Shown piece after piece: positions 41,277 through 50,281 of a stretch of DNA of 64,000 bases. Origin of the DNA: Brevibacillus brevis (lineage in GTDB: Bacteria; Bacillota; Bacilli; Brevibacillales; Brevibacillaceae); the NCBI RefSeq assembly GCF_031583145.1, contig NZ_CP134050.1, positions 4,701,501 through 4,765,500 of the forward strand, in the 5' to 3' direction. Each line of letters starts with the position of its first letter. The stretch's first letter is position 1. The notes below the pieces were generated by a model. The model was not told where the DNA came from, ran no database searches, and saw nothing but the letters and a program-made list of their open reading frames with translations. The position numbers and the translations under genes were made by a program.

Positions 41277-41290
41277 AAACAAACTTTCGC

Positions 41291-41319
41291 CAGCCCCCTT
41301 TTCATCCGGAAGGGGGCTG
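41291..41319 (+). terminator. Hairpin after thioesterase gene
   Basis: CAGCCCCCTT (41291-41300) pairs with AAGGGGGCTG (41310-41319). Only ATTTAT follows, so it may leak into the next small gene. Confidence 0.6.
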
Positions 41320-41335
41320 ATTTATGAGGTGAACC

Positions 41336-41515
41336 ATGATGAATCAATTGGAACTCACGACCTTGATTGCCTATCTCGCCTTTACCGTCTTTTTTCTCGT
41401 CGCGTACAAGCTGGATCAGGTGTCGCTTCTTGGGCTCGTCCTGTGCCTGATCGGCACGGCTGTCCTGGCCGTGCTCTTTTACGTCCTCATGGGTCGTTTC
41501 TGGCCCTCATTTTGA
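41336..41515 (+). CDS. Small two-helix membrane protein (59 residues)
   Basis: MMNQLELTTLIAYLAFTVFF begins the first membrane helix (to VAYKLDQ). LLGLVLCLIGTAVLAVLFYV forms the second, with a short WPSF end. GAGGTGAACC lies before the double ATG. It is followed by a bidirectional terminator. No family recognised; it could be a stress or membrane-modulating small protein. Confidence 0.7.
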   Translation: MMNQLELTTLIAYLAFTVFFLVAYKLDQVSLLGLVLCLIGTAVLAVLFYVLMGRFWPSF

Positions 41516-41540
41516 ACAGGACTTCACGCAAAGACCATTG

Positions 41541-41587
41541 AAAAAGGCGTAACGACCATGAATTTCTCATGGAAGTTGCGCCTTTTT
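41541..41587. terminator. Bidirectional terminator
   Basis: AAAAAGGCGTAAC (41541-41553) pairs with GTTGCGCCTTTTT (41575-41587, one G-U). The loop contains a CATG/CATG mini-stem. It serves the small membrane-protein gene and the convergent WG-repeat gene. Confidence 0.85.
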
Positions 41588-41594
41588 GCCGTCG

Positions 41595-44495
41595 CTAGTT
41601 TTGAGCCAGGTAAGCCGCGAGCAGTTGCTTTGCCTGCTTGTTGTACTGATCTGTCAAGGTCTGGAGCGCTTTTGCCATCGTATCCTGCGGCAGCGGCAAC
41701 GGGAGCTGTTCTACCGGCTTCCCTCCCACCAGAATCATGGAGGTCAGCATTTGCTTCTGGGCTGGTGTGAGTGCAGCGGCAGACAGCTTTTTCGGTTGGG
41801 CCGCCTTCTTTCCGGCTGGCGTGTGCAGCAGCTCCCGGAAAAACAGCTCATGGTAGTAAGCATACAGGTCCATGATTGGCTCCGGATTTTTCCCCCTCAC
41901 CAGTCCTCTGCTGTTCGCCCAGCGAAGGAGATCAAGGGAAGTCATTTGGCTCGCCTGCCCCGTCTCCATGTAGTAGCACAAGGCGTACAAGTCGTTTTCA
42001 CTCATGATTGTGCGATTTGCATCCTCCTTGATGATGCCTTTGGACACGAGATAGGCCAGCACTTCCTCTTTGCCCGCTTCCTTCGGCAAGCCGAGATAGA
42101 GGGCCAGGTTCGCGAAAAACTGCCGCTTGCTGTCGATGCCGACCTGCCAACTGTACGGCTTGTCGAGAGCGATCAGTTCCAAGGCGTTTTGCCGGACCAA
42201 AGACTGGTAGGCGGGAAACGCCTGCACTGTCATAGGCCGGTACGTCAAGACCGGGCTTTTGGTGAGGAATGCCGTGTGGAACAGCTCTTTCCCGTCTTGA
42301 CCGAGGTAGCCGATTTGCTGCCTCGCCGTGAACAGGTAAGGAGGCTGACCCGCATCGTTCCAGATCTGCGGGAAAACGCTCTTGCTCAGGTAGATGTTCT
42401 CGTAGTTGGGTCCGGTCAGGACGTTTCCGCCGACACCCAGCAGCCCGTACAAGCCTGTCCTCGCATCCTGGTACGCGATCGCACCCGGCTTTCCGTCGCC
42501 TGTATCCAAATAATTCAGCGAGCGGTACCCCCCATTTGTGACTCGTTTCCCTTCGGAGGTATAGACGTCCCAGCCTATGCCTTGCCGGACGAACAACCGG
42601 TCCAGGCCCTCCTGGGCAACGAGCTCGCTGATCCCTTCCAGCTGCCGTGCCATCTGGCCGTTCAATTTGGCCCACACATCGTAGGATCCGTCTGGACGGC
42701 TCAGCATGAAAAACAGTTTTCCAGACGTGTTTCTCGCGGTGACCGTTTCATAGGCGAAATCCGTCACCGGCTGTATTTGACCGCCGGCAATCTGGATCAA
42801 CGCCACTTTATCCGAATCCGCTTTGACCCCTGCCGTATACGTCACGTTGTCGATCGTGGCAAAGGAAACAGACGGTTGGTAAGGAGAGTCCGGCACCTGA
42901 GGAATTTGAATGTCTTTTGTCAAAAGCTCGCCTGTCTCCGAATACAGATCAGCTACCTTCGCGCCTATCGCAACGATCAGCTTGGAGCCTCCACGCTCCA
43001 TATAGATGCTGCGGTACGCCTTGCTGATGGTCTCCCCCGTCTGCCGGTCCACGAGAACATACCCGGTTCCGGGGGTTCCGGTGCTCTTGAGACGCTCAGA
43101 CAGAACTTCCTCTCTCGGCGGCGCGCTGTCCCCTTTGATTTCTCCGTCAAAGCCGTACGCCGTCGTTTTCCCGTCCGCCGTCCTGACGAGCACCTGGTTC
43201 GTGCTGGAATCGTAGGAGATGACGGTATTTTCCTGCGGCGGGAAAATTAGACCTTTGGATTCCGAATACAGGCCGATCCGATTGCCGTCCTTTATGCTCA
43301 GCATGCTGTACGAGCCCAAGGTGGTGTAGGAATCGAACCAAAATTCCGGCTCGCGCATCGGCTTGTTCCAGCCGGGAATGAGTCCTTTCTTTCCATCGGC
43401 GCGAACCAGCACCTGTGCGGCTGGCGGCCCCTCCACTTTCGGGTACGCAAACGGCACGACCGTCTTACCGCCGATTTCAACGATGCCGTACAGTCCTGTC
43501 TGGGTATCCTGTCCCAGCACGTAGCCGTCGCGCAAGTACTGCGCCCCTTTCCGCAGCGTGTGAGAGGTCCGTTTGGATATCGAGTAGTAAGTGACGGTGT
43601 CTTTGTCCATGGTCAGATAGACATCTTTTTCGTTGCCCAGGATCTCTACGCCGGCGAATTGCGGCTCAGCCAGCATCCGGCCGTCTTTCCACAGACCGGC
43701 GCCCTTTGGCCCCTCCACACGGACGAAGCCGTTGTTCCAGAAGTACAAGGCTTTGTAATTCGGGGCAAGCACGTTTTTCCCCGAAACGTCGACGAGCCCT
43801 TCCTTGCCGCCGGACCTGACTTTGAGATAGGCCGTCTTCGGTCCGCCTTCATTTGGAATCAGCTCGGCGTTTTTGAGCGTAAACTTCGGAGCGAATGTCG
43901 CGGGATCGTACAGCGTAATCTGCTTGCCTACGCTCGCCAACGGATAACGCACGGGATTGGCATCCGGATTGTCCGCGTCTTGGGGATTCACGAGCTCCAC
44001 GAAGGAAAGCTTGCCGGCAAAAGGCTTGATCAGCTCCTTTCCGGACGGATCCAGAAGCATGGAGGTCTGTCCGACCATGTTGATCACCGTATCATGCGCC
44101 GCTGACAGGTAGTACGTATGGGCACCCGCAAACTTCGCGGACAGCTTGCCGTTCGTCAGATCCACATATTGAGACCATCCGCCTTTTTGGACGATGGCGA
44201 TCTTGCCCGGACTGGGCAGCTGGATGTTGTCCCAGATGGCCGGAGTGATTTCTTTCCCGGTCTTGTTGTCCAGAATGCCCTGTTTGCCAGCCTTCGTCAC
44301 GATCGTGTAGTTCGAATAGCGGCTGAACTCGTCGTACACCGGCTTGGAAACGAGCTTGGCACCATCGGTAAATCCGTATTTGTAGTCGGTCAAATAAGGC
44401 TGAATGGATGAAAACGAGGCTGCCTGTGCGGCCGGCATCCAAGCGCCTGTGCCGAGCAATAGAGCCGTGCAGGCCGTGATAATGCGTCTTTTCAT
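41595..44495 (-). CDS. Secreted WG-repeat protein (966 residues)
   Basis: A signal peptide (RRIITACTALLLGTGAWMPA, then AQA) precedes a long series of WG-type repeats with the pattern K-x-G-L-x-D-x-x-G-K-x-x-x-P-x-Y (for example GGKEGLVDVSGKNVLAPNYK and GLYGIVEIGGKTVVPFAYPK) up to about residue 740. A helical C-terminal part (about 780-966) contains KLSAAALTPAQKQMLTSMIL. WG repeats form beta-rich surface domains of unknown binding role. GGGAGGAG precedes the ATG at 44495. It is divergent from the Ig-like surface protein gene, so both may belong to one cell-surface programme. Confidence 0.88.
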   Translation of the reverse strand: MKRRIITACTALLLGTGAWMPAAQAASFSSIQPYLTDYKYGFTDGAKLVSKPVYDEFSRYSNYTIVTKAGKQGILDNKTGKEITPAIWDNIQLPSPGKIAIVQKGGWSQYVDLTNGKLSAKFAGAHTYYLSAAHDTVINMVGQTSMLLDPSGKELIKPFAGKLSFVELVNPQDADNPDANPVRYPLASVGKQITLYDPATFAPKFTLKNAELIPNEGGPKTAYLKVRSGGKEGLVDVSGKNVLAPNYKALYFWNNGFVRVEGPKGAGLWKDGRMLAEPQFAGVEILGNEKDVYLTMDKDTVTYYSISKRTSHTLRKGAQYLRDGYVLGQDTQTGLYGIVEIGGKTVVPFAYPKVEGPPAAQVLVRADGKKGLIPGWNKPMREPEFWFDSYTTLGSYSMLSIKDGNRIGLYSESKGLIFPPQENTVISYDSSTNQVLVRTADGKTTAYGFDGEIKGDSAPPREEVLSERLKSTGTPGTGYVLVDRQTGETISKAYRSIYMERGGSKLIVAIGAKVADLYSETGELLTKDIQIPQVPDSPYQPSVSFATIDNVTYTAGVKADSDKVALIQIAGGQIQPVTDFAYETVTARNTSGKLFFMLSRPDGSYDVWAKLNGQMARQLEGISELVAQEGLDRLFVRQGIGWDVYTSEGKRVTNGGYRSLNYLDTGDGKPGAIAYQDARTGLYGLLGVGGNVLTGPNYENIYLSKSVFPQIWNDAGQPPYLFTARQQIGYLGQDGKELFHTAFLTKSPVLTYRPMTVQAFPAYQSLVRQNALELIALDKPYSWQVGIDSKRQFFANLALYLGLPKEAGKEEVLAYLVSKGIIKEDANRTIMSENDLYALCYYMETGQASQMTSLDLLRWANSRGLVRGKNPEPIMDLYAYYHELFFRELLHTPAGKKAAQPKKLSAAALTPAQKQMLTSMILVGGKPVEQLPLPLPQDTMAKALQTLTDQYNKQAKQLLAAYLAQN

Positions 44496-44701
44496 AGCGC
44501 TGTCTCCTCCCTGTGGAGTCTCCATCTTGCTCTTATTCAGACGCTGGGGAAAGGAAAAGGTTTCAGCTGCCAAAAGCCATTTCAGGCTCGGACACATGCT
44601 TCGTTACCCGAATTGTGAATTTTACAGAAAAAGGAAGGTACTTAAGACTGTCTACCCGAACTCTATCAAGGACTTGTAAATCGTTAGGAGGGTGAAAGCG
44701 A

Positions 44702-46760
44702 ATGTGGACAAGGAAGAAGTTTATTCAGGTTTGCGTAAGCCTCTTATTGTTGGCGTTGTCGCTGGGCGGAGGAGGAAGTCTTGCCGGGGCAGCAGGCAGT
44801 CCTGTTACGATCTACGAGAATTCGCACAGTGTCAGGATCGGTTTTTTGCCGATGTCGTACTATACCGTCACGATAAAGAAAGCGGACGTGCTGGTAGGCC
44901 AGGCGACGAGTCACTCCCTTTCCTACCATGGCTCCTATCTGTATGACGTCCCTCTGGATACCTCCTTATTTCAAGCAGGAGATACACTGACCGTCGATAT
45001 CCAGTCTCCCATCCCCAGTGAACGGGTCACCTACGATACGGTCGTACAGGCTGTAACCAACGAGAAAACAACCGATCTCCCCTACGATCTAAGCTACCTG
45101 GATGACCTGAGCGGAAAAGTGGCGGGGAAAGTCTCAGGTTATACCATCATTACGGTAAAGAGAGAGGCCGAAGTGGTCGGACGAGCCGTTTCGCTTCCGG
45201 GGGATACGGGATTTGATTTCTTTTCCCTGACGCTTCCACCCGGCAGTCTCCACGCCGGCGATATCTTGACCCTCACCAGTGAAATTCCCGGCCGCCTGGA
45301 AAGCGATCCGGTGGAAGTCCGCGTGTTTGCCGTTGCCGAGACGGTCGCCCGCTCGAAAGAAAAGCTTTCCTGGAGTCTGTCACAAACGAACATGCCGACA
45401 ACGGACGATTTCGGCTCCACGATCAGCTGGTGGTCGAGCAATCCCGATGTCATCACCACGACTGGCAATGTCTATCCTTCCACCGAAAAAGAGGAAAACG
45501 TCACGTTGAGAGCCACCATCACCAGAGGAGATGCGAGCGATACCAAAGAATTCAACGTGACTGTCCCGCAGGACCGCCCCTACCATCCGGAGCTCTACGA
45601 AAACAGCAAGTTCTTTTTCATGTCGGCGCCGTACAGTTGGTTGACCATTACGATCAAAAATGGCGAAACGCTCCTCGCTACCGTCACAGCAACGGGACAA
45701 GAACGTTCCACCTACCATTACTTTTCCTACCTCGATACCTCGCTGTTTCAAAAGGGCGATACGGTTACATTCTCCATCTATGATCCTGCAAAGGAAAAAA
45801 CGTATACAGTCCCTGTCGCAGTAAAACCCGCAGCCGACAAGAAAAGCCCTCAGCCTTCGAAAATCACGGCTATCAAGGAGACGGACACAACGATTCGCGG
45901 CGAGGTCAAAAATGGGCAAAAATCATGGGTGACCATCACGAAGAACGATACGCTCATAGGCCAGGGCGTCACGAGCCCAAACTACGACAGTGTCCAATCC
46001 TTCTTCATACCCATCATGGATGGGGCCACACTGAGAGAAGGAGATCCGGTGAGAATCACGATCGAGACCCCTGGGCTCTTGCCAAGCGATCCCTTGGAAA
46101 CCATCGTACATTCAGCTGATTACTCGGCAGAAGACGACGAAGCGGTCAACCAGGCCGTGCTTTGGCTGCAAGAGACCATGAGCCAGGTGACTTACACCCC
46201 TCCCAGCGTGTATCTCCCGACGGACGGCATCTATGATACGACCATTTCGTGGTGGTCCAGCAATCCCGATGTCATCTCCCCTGCGGGTGAGATTTCCCCT
46301 CCAAAACTCCAAAAAGCCCGTCTCCATCAAAAAGGACGGCACCTATCTCCTGGCGTATCGTAGCATCGACAAAGCCGGAAATGTAGAAGAAACCCACGAG
46401 CGCGAATGGAAGCTGGACCAGACGCCGCCTCAAGTAAAAGCGTCCGTCGACAAGCCAGCGTTATCGCCGGTCAACCATGAGTTGGTTCCCATTCAAGTCA
46501 GCCTCGCCTACAGCGATTCGTTGTCCGGCATTCAATCGGCGGAGTTGGCATCCATCACCAGCAATGAACCGGATATGGACCCGAGCGATATTCAGGATGC
46601 AGATTTCGGTACGGAGGACACTTCCTTTATGCTGCGGGCTGAACGGACAGGCTCCGGAAAGAAGAACTCGCCCCGCATTTACTCCATTACCTATGTCGTG
46701 AAAGACAAGGCTGGCAATGCGGCTTCACAGGTCGTAAAGGTGACGGTTCCTCGGAAATAA
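44702..46760 (+). pseudogene. Ig-like surface protein gene, frameshifted near 46300
   Basis: The first frame (44702-46363) encodes a signal peptide (FIQVCVSLLLLALSLGGGG) and repeats: beta domains with ENSHSVRIGFLPMSYYTVTI-like starts alternate with aBig_2-type domains (SWWSSNPDVITTTGNVYPS). The second SWWSSNPDVISPAGEIS breaks off at about 46300 and ends KARLHQKGRHLSPGVS. From there the +1-shifted frame continues as PVSIKKDGTYLLAYRSIDKA, then a C-terminal Ig/OmpL47-like domain to 46760. The rest of the second aBig_2 domain is missing, so the join looks like a deletion that changed the frame. GGAGGGTGAAAG precedes the ATG. A truncated protein may still be made. Confidence 0.8.
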
Positions 46761-46768
46761 AAGAAGAA

Positions 46769-46803
46769 AAACGAGCTGCCCCATAGGGTAGCTCGTTTCT
46801 TTG
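46769..46803. terminator. Terminator after Ig-like surface gene
   Basis: AAACGAGCTGCCC (46769-46781) pairs with GGGTAGCTCGTTT (46786-46798), then CTTTG. T-rich flanks lie on both sides, so it may also serve the convergent dehydrogenase gene. Confidence 0.8.
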
Positions 46804-46850
46804 ATGGGGTAGGCTTTCGGGCTTAGACTTTTTTCCACCATGCCCACACT

Positions 46851-47732
46851 TTACTTCTCAAACCATTTGATCAAGGCCTGCGTCCCGTTGTCCTCCAACC
46901 CGTTTGCCGCCAGCTCGTCGTAGAGCGATTTGGACAGCTCCAGCCCTGGCGTGAGCAGCCCCATTTCCTTCGCCGCTTCCAGAGCGATGCCCATGTCTTT
47001 GATGAAATGCTTGATGTAGAAGCCCGGCTCGAAGTTGCCGGCGATCATGCGCGGCGCGAGATTGCTGAGCGACCAGCTGCCCGCTGCACCTGCCGCGATG
47101 CTGGAGAGCACGCGCGTCGGGTCGAGCCCCGCCTTTTTTGCGTAGGCGATGGCTTCGCACACGCCGATCATGTTGGTGGCGATGGCGATCTGGTTGCACA
47201 TCTTGGTGTGCTGCCCGGCTCCCGGTCCGCCCTGCAGCACGACGTTCGTTCCCATGATTTTCAGCAGCGGCTCGACAGCATCGAAGGCTTCCTGATCGCC
47301 GCCGACCATGATCGTGAGGCGGGCTTCACGGGCACCGATGTCCCCTCCGGAAACAGGAGCGTCCAGCGAGTGCAGATCGCGACCTTTGGCTTCCTCGTAG
47401 ATTTTTTTCGCCAGGGAAGGCTTGGAGGTCGTCATGTCGATCAAATAAGATCCCGGCTTCGCGTGGGCGACGATTCCTTCTGCTCCCAGATACACTTCCT
47501 CCACGTCGCTCGGGTAACCGACCATCGTGATGATGACATTCGACGCCTTCGCCAGCTCCGACACCTGTTCTTTCCAAACGGCGCCTTGCGCTAGCAAATC
47601 TTCCGCTTTGGCTTTGGTCCGCGTATACACCAAGACCGGGTAGCCCGCTTGCAAAAAGTGCGACGCCATGCTCTTGCCCATGACGCCCGTCCCGACGAAT
47701 CCAATCACGGTCTCTTTCGCTTGCAAATTCAC
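46851..47732 (-). CDS. Beta-hydroxyacid dehydrogenase (3-hydroxyisobutyrate/tartronate-semialdehyde type)
   Basis: This 293-residue NAD(P)-dependent enzyme has the N-terminal Rossmann motif GFVGTGVMGKSMASHFLQAG, substrate-binding DAPVSGGDIGAREARLTIMV (about residues 116-135) and the catalytic Lys in GAGQHTKMCNQIAIA. The C-terminal all-helical domain includes FYIKHFIKDMGIALEAAKEM. The start is taken as GTG at 47732, 8 nt behind AGGAG; an in-frame GTG at 47741 overlaps that site. It reduces or oxidises a short-chain hydroxyacid. Monocistronic. Confidence 0.92.
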   Translation of the reverse strand: MNLQAKETVIGFVGTGVMGKSMASHFLQAGYPVLVYTRTKAKAEDLLAQGAVWKEQVSELAKASNVIITMVGYPSDVEEVYLGAEGIVAHAKPGSYLIDMTTSKPSLAKKIYEEAKGRDLHSLDAPVSGGDIGAREARLTIMVGGDQEAFDAVEPLLKIMGTNVVLQGGPGAGQHTKMCNQIAIATNMIGVCEAIAYAKKAGLDPTRVLSSIAAGAAGSWSLSNLAPRMIAGNFEPGFYIKHFIKDMGIALEAAKEMGLLTPGLELSKSLYDELAANGLEDNGTQALIKWFEK

Positions 47733-47901
47733 ATGTACCACTCCTATCGTTCATCTCTTCTCCCCTTTAGTAGTTCTCTGAATCCTGCCGCGTTTCCTGC
47801 CTTTTCGTGACCGGCAAGATTGACGCCCACGTTTGCTCGCGGGCGCCTTCGAGGTCTTGATCGTCTTTGGCAAAGGGAAATAAGGAGTATCGCCGCCCGC
47901 C

Positions 47902-49017
47902 TTATTCTTTGCCGAGCTGCCCCGGATTCAGCCCCATCAGCGCTTCGTGCACGAACAGTCCGTCCTTGCGTATGAGTCTGTCGTCAAACCAGATCTCCCC
48001 GCCGCCGTACTCGGGCCGCTGGATACTGACCAAATCCCAGTGGATCGTACTCCTGTTGCCATTGTCGGTCTCTTCGTATGCCCGGCCAGGAGTCAGATGG
48101 AAGCTGCCTGCGATCTTTTCGTCAAACAAGATGTCTCCCATCGGGTGCAGGATGTGCGGGTGAACGCCAATGGCAAACTCCCCTGTATACCGGGCGCCCT
48201 CATCGCTGTCCAGGATCTGCCGGAGCTTTTCCGGATGATTGGCGGTCGCCTCCACGATCTTACCGTCCCGAAACACGAGCCGGACGTTTTCAAACAGCGT
48301 TCCTTTGTACGGGCTGGGCGTATTGTAGCTGATCGTCCCCTGGATCGAGTCGCGCATCGGTGCTGTGTACACCTCTCCATCCGGCATGTTGCGCTTGCCT
48401 GCCGCGATCTTCGTCCCGATGCCCTTGATGGAGAAGGTCAAATCCGTACCCGGTCCGACGATGCGGACGCGCTCCGTCTGCTCCATCAGTGCGTGCAGAG
48501 GGCGGCAAGCCTTCTCCAGCTTTCGGTAATCAAACGAACATACGTCGAAGTAAAAATCCTCGAAAGCTTCCGTGGACATATTGGCCTTCTGCGCCAAAGC
48601 CGCCGTCGGATAGTTGATGCGTATTCCTTTGATATGATTGTCGACATGGTGAAAGATCGATTGGAACGCTTCCCCATACAGCCTGCTTTTTTCCTCAGGG
48701 ACGTCGCTCAGCTCGCTTGCATTCGTCTCCCCGTGAATCCCGATATAGCCATGGATTCCCATCCACATGCTCTCTTCCCAGCTGACCAGCTGATCGAGCT
48801 GCTCCGTTGACAGTCCCTTCAGCCATTCGCGTTGCACTTTGGGTTTTACAAAGCGGACTTGCGGATACGCGCCTTTTCGGTACAGCTGCTTGACGAGCTC
48901 GACCGCCAACGGCTCCCCTTCGTCGTGCACCATGATCATGATGTGTTCTCCCGGCTGTACGTTCAGACTGTAATCCAGCAATTGATTCGCTATTTTCGCT
49001 ATTCTCTCGTCTCTCAT
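47902..49017 (-). CDS. M29-family metallo-aminopeptidase
   Basis: This 371-residue cytoplasmic aminopeptidase of the thermophilic AmpS/PepS family carries the late metal-site elements in order: GEFAIGVHPHI (Glu), AGSFHLTPGRAYEE (His) and STIHWDLV (His and Asp). A second Glu lies in the GEIWFDDRLI region. It removes N-terminal residues from peptides using two metal ions. The start is ATG at 49017 behind AAGAGGCGTGAAG; the frame extends further without support. Length (~370-410) is normal. Confidence 0.92.
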   Translation of the reverse strand: MRDERIAKIANQLLDYSLNVQPGEHIMIMVHDEGEPLAVELVKQLYRKGAYPQVRFVKPKVQREWLKGLSTEQLDQLVSWEESMWMGIHGYIGIHGETNASELSDVPEEKSRLYGEAFQSIFHHVDNHIKGIRINYPTAALAQKANMSTEAFEDFYFDVCSFDYRKLEKACRPLHALMEQTERVRIVGPGTDLTFSIKGIGTKIAAGKRNMPDGEVYTAPMRDSIQGTISYNTPSPYKGTLFENVRLVFRDGKIVEATANHPEKLRQILDSDEGARYTGEFAIGVHPHILHPMGDILFDEKIAGSFHLTPGRAYEETDNGNRSTIHWDLVSIQRPEYGGGEIWFDDRLIRKDGLFVHEALMGLNPGQLGKE

Positions 49018-49090
49018 GTCTTCACGCCTCTTTCCTCTTGGAATGGTTACCGTCAGCATACATGCCTTTTGTCAGAGGAATATCAAAAGC

Positions 49091-49120
49091 AAAAAGCCAG
49101 GAACGTCCATTCCCTGGCTG
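49091..49120 (-). terminator. Terminator of small membrane-protein gene
   Basis: On the minus strand AGCCAGG (49120-49114) pairs with CCTGGCT (49102-49096), followed by TTTTTG. It lies just past the stop at 49142. Confidence 0.85.
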
Positions 49121-49141
49121 GTAACATGATCGTGGCTAGCG

Positions 49142-49573
49142 TCATTCCCGAAAAAGTGTGAAGCGGGAGAACGCCCTGTTTTCTTTTCCCTGCAAGGACT
49201 GCTTGTACGTCAAATACCCCGTGCTTCCGGCAATGGCGAACAACATGATCGTCGAAAGCCCGACAGCCTCCATGGATGGCGAAATGGAATCAGGGGACAT
49301 CCCCATCTGCCATGAGCAAACCAGTTCGAACAAGGCGAAATGAGCACCGCTTGTCCACATCACCGCTGTCCCCAAGCCCGCTCTCTTTTTTTTGCGCTTG
49401 AGAATGTAGCCGTACAGGAGCGGATAGGCAATCAGGTAACCGTAAACGATCAGAGCCAGCTGCGTGTCCTGGATGAGAATGCCGATTCCCCGCGGAATGG
49501 CTACCAGCCCGAATGGCGTCATCACCAACGTCAACAGATACATGTGAAGCGAATGAAGAATCCCTTCCAGCAT
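49142..49573 (-). CDS. Uncharacterised four-helix membrane protein
   Basis: This 143-residue protein has hydrophobic segments near residues 8-30, 37-55, 68-86 and 100-120, and a basic loop ILKRKKKRAGLG between the second and third. No family is recognised. The frame opens at ATG 49585, but that codon abuts the G-run ribosome binding site (GGGGGG), so the ATG at 49573 is preferred. It has its own terminator and sits between the aminopeptidase and the two-component system, facing the same way. Confidence 0.7.
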   Translation of the reverse strand: MLEGILHSLHMYLLTLVMTPFGLVAIPRGIGILIQDTQLALIVYGYLIAYPLLYGYILKRKKKRAGLGTAVMWTSGAHFALFELVCSWQMGMSPDSISPSMEAVGLSTIMLFAIAGSTGYLTYKQSLQGKENRAFSRFTLFRE

Positions 49574-49663
49574 GCGAGTTCTCATCCCCCCGATTGGCTG
49601 CGCTTTTGCGCCTGTTTCTCCATTAGCGTACCAAATCGGGACCGGGTGCGAATCTAACTAAAG

Positions 49664-50281
49664 TTAGGTGCCGGGCAAAATCCCCCGCTCCGTTGCCAGC
49701 ATGATGGCATGGGTCCGGTTTTTCGCTCCCAGCTTGCTGAACAACTGGTTGTTGTAGCCTTTTACGGTTCCCAAGGAAATCTGGTAGTGCTGAGCGATTT
49801 CCTGATTGGTGAAGCCTGCCTTGATCAGCGACAAAATCTCCTTTTCCCGCTTGGTCAACGGCTCGATCCATTCAGCCTGGACAGGCTGCGCCTTCTCCTT
49901 TTTTTCTTGCTTGGCCTGCCGGCGCATGTGCGCTTTGATCCTCGACACGAGGATCAAGGGATCAAACGGCTTCGTCATGTAGTCATCTCCGCCCAGCTCC
50001 AGGCCGGAAACGATATCCTCCGTGTCGTTTTTGCAGGTCAAAAACAGCATGGGAACCTCGCTGCCGTTTTGGCGCAGCGTCCGGCACAGCTCAAAGCCTG
50101 TCCCGTCTGGAAGCAGCACGTCCAAAATCATGAAATCCGGATGCTCGTGCTGAAGCATGGCCTGGGCCTGGCTGATATCCCCTGCCTCTCTCACCTCGTA
50201 ATCATTGGCCATGAGATATAGCCCGACCAGCTCCCGGATGCTCGGATCGTCCTCGACCAGCATGATGACCGGTTTGTCCAT
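49664..50281 (-). CDS. Response regulator, REC + LuxR-type HTH
   Basis: This 205-residue regulator has a receiver domain with acidic pair VEDDPSIREL (about residues 8-17), phospho-acceptor Asp in DFMILDVLLPDGTGF (about 50-64) and Lys in MTKPFDP. After a Lys-rich linker comes a GerE/LuxR helix-turn-helix: LTKREKEILSLIKAGFTNQE, then GTVKGYNNQLFSKLGAKNRT. GAGAAGGTGAACG precedes the ATG at 50281. The first 80 nt overlap the 3' end of the histidine kinase gene, so the two are translated as a pair. Confidence 0.93.
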   Translation of the reverse strand: MDKPVIMLVEDDPSIRELVGLYLMANDYEVREAGDISQAQAMLQHEHPDFMILDVLLPDGTGFELCRTLRQNGSEVPMLFLTCKNDTEDIVSGLELGGDDYMTKPFDPLILVSRIKAHMRRQAKQEKKEKAQPVQAEWIEPLTKREKEILSLIKAGFTNQEIAQHYQISLGTVKGYNNQLFSKLGAKNRTHAIMLATERGILPGT

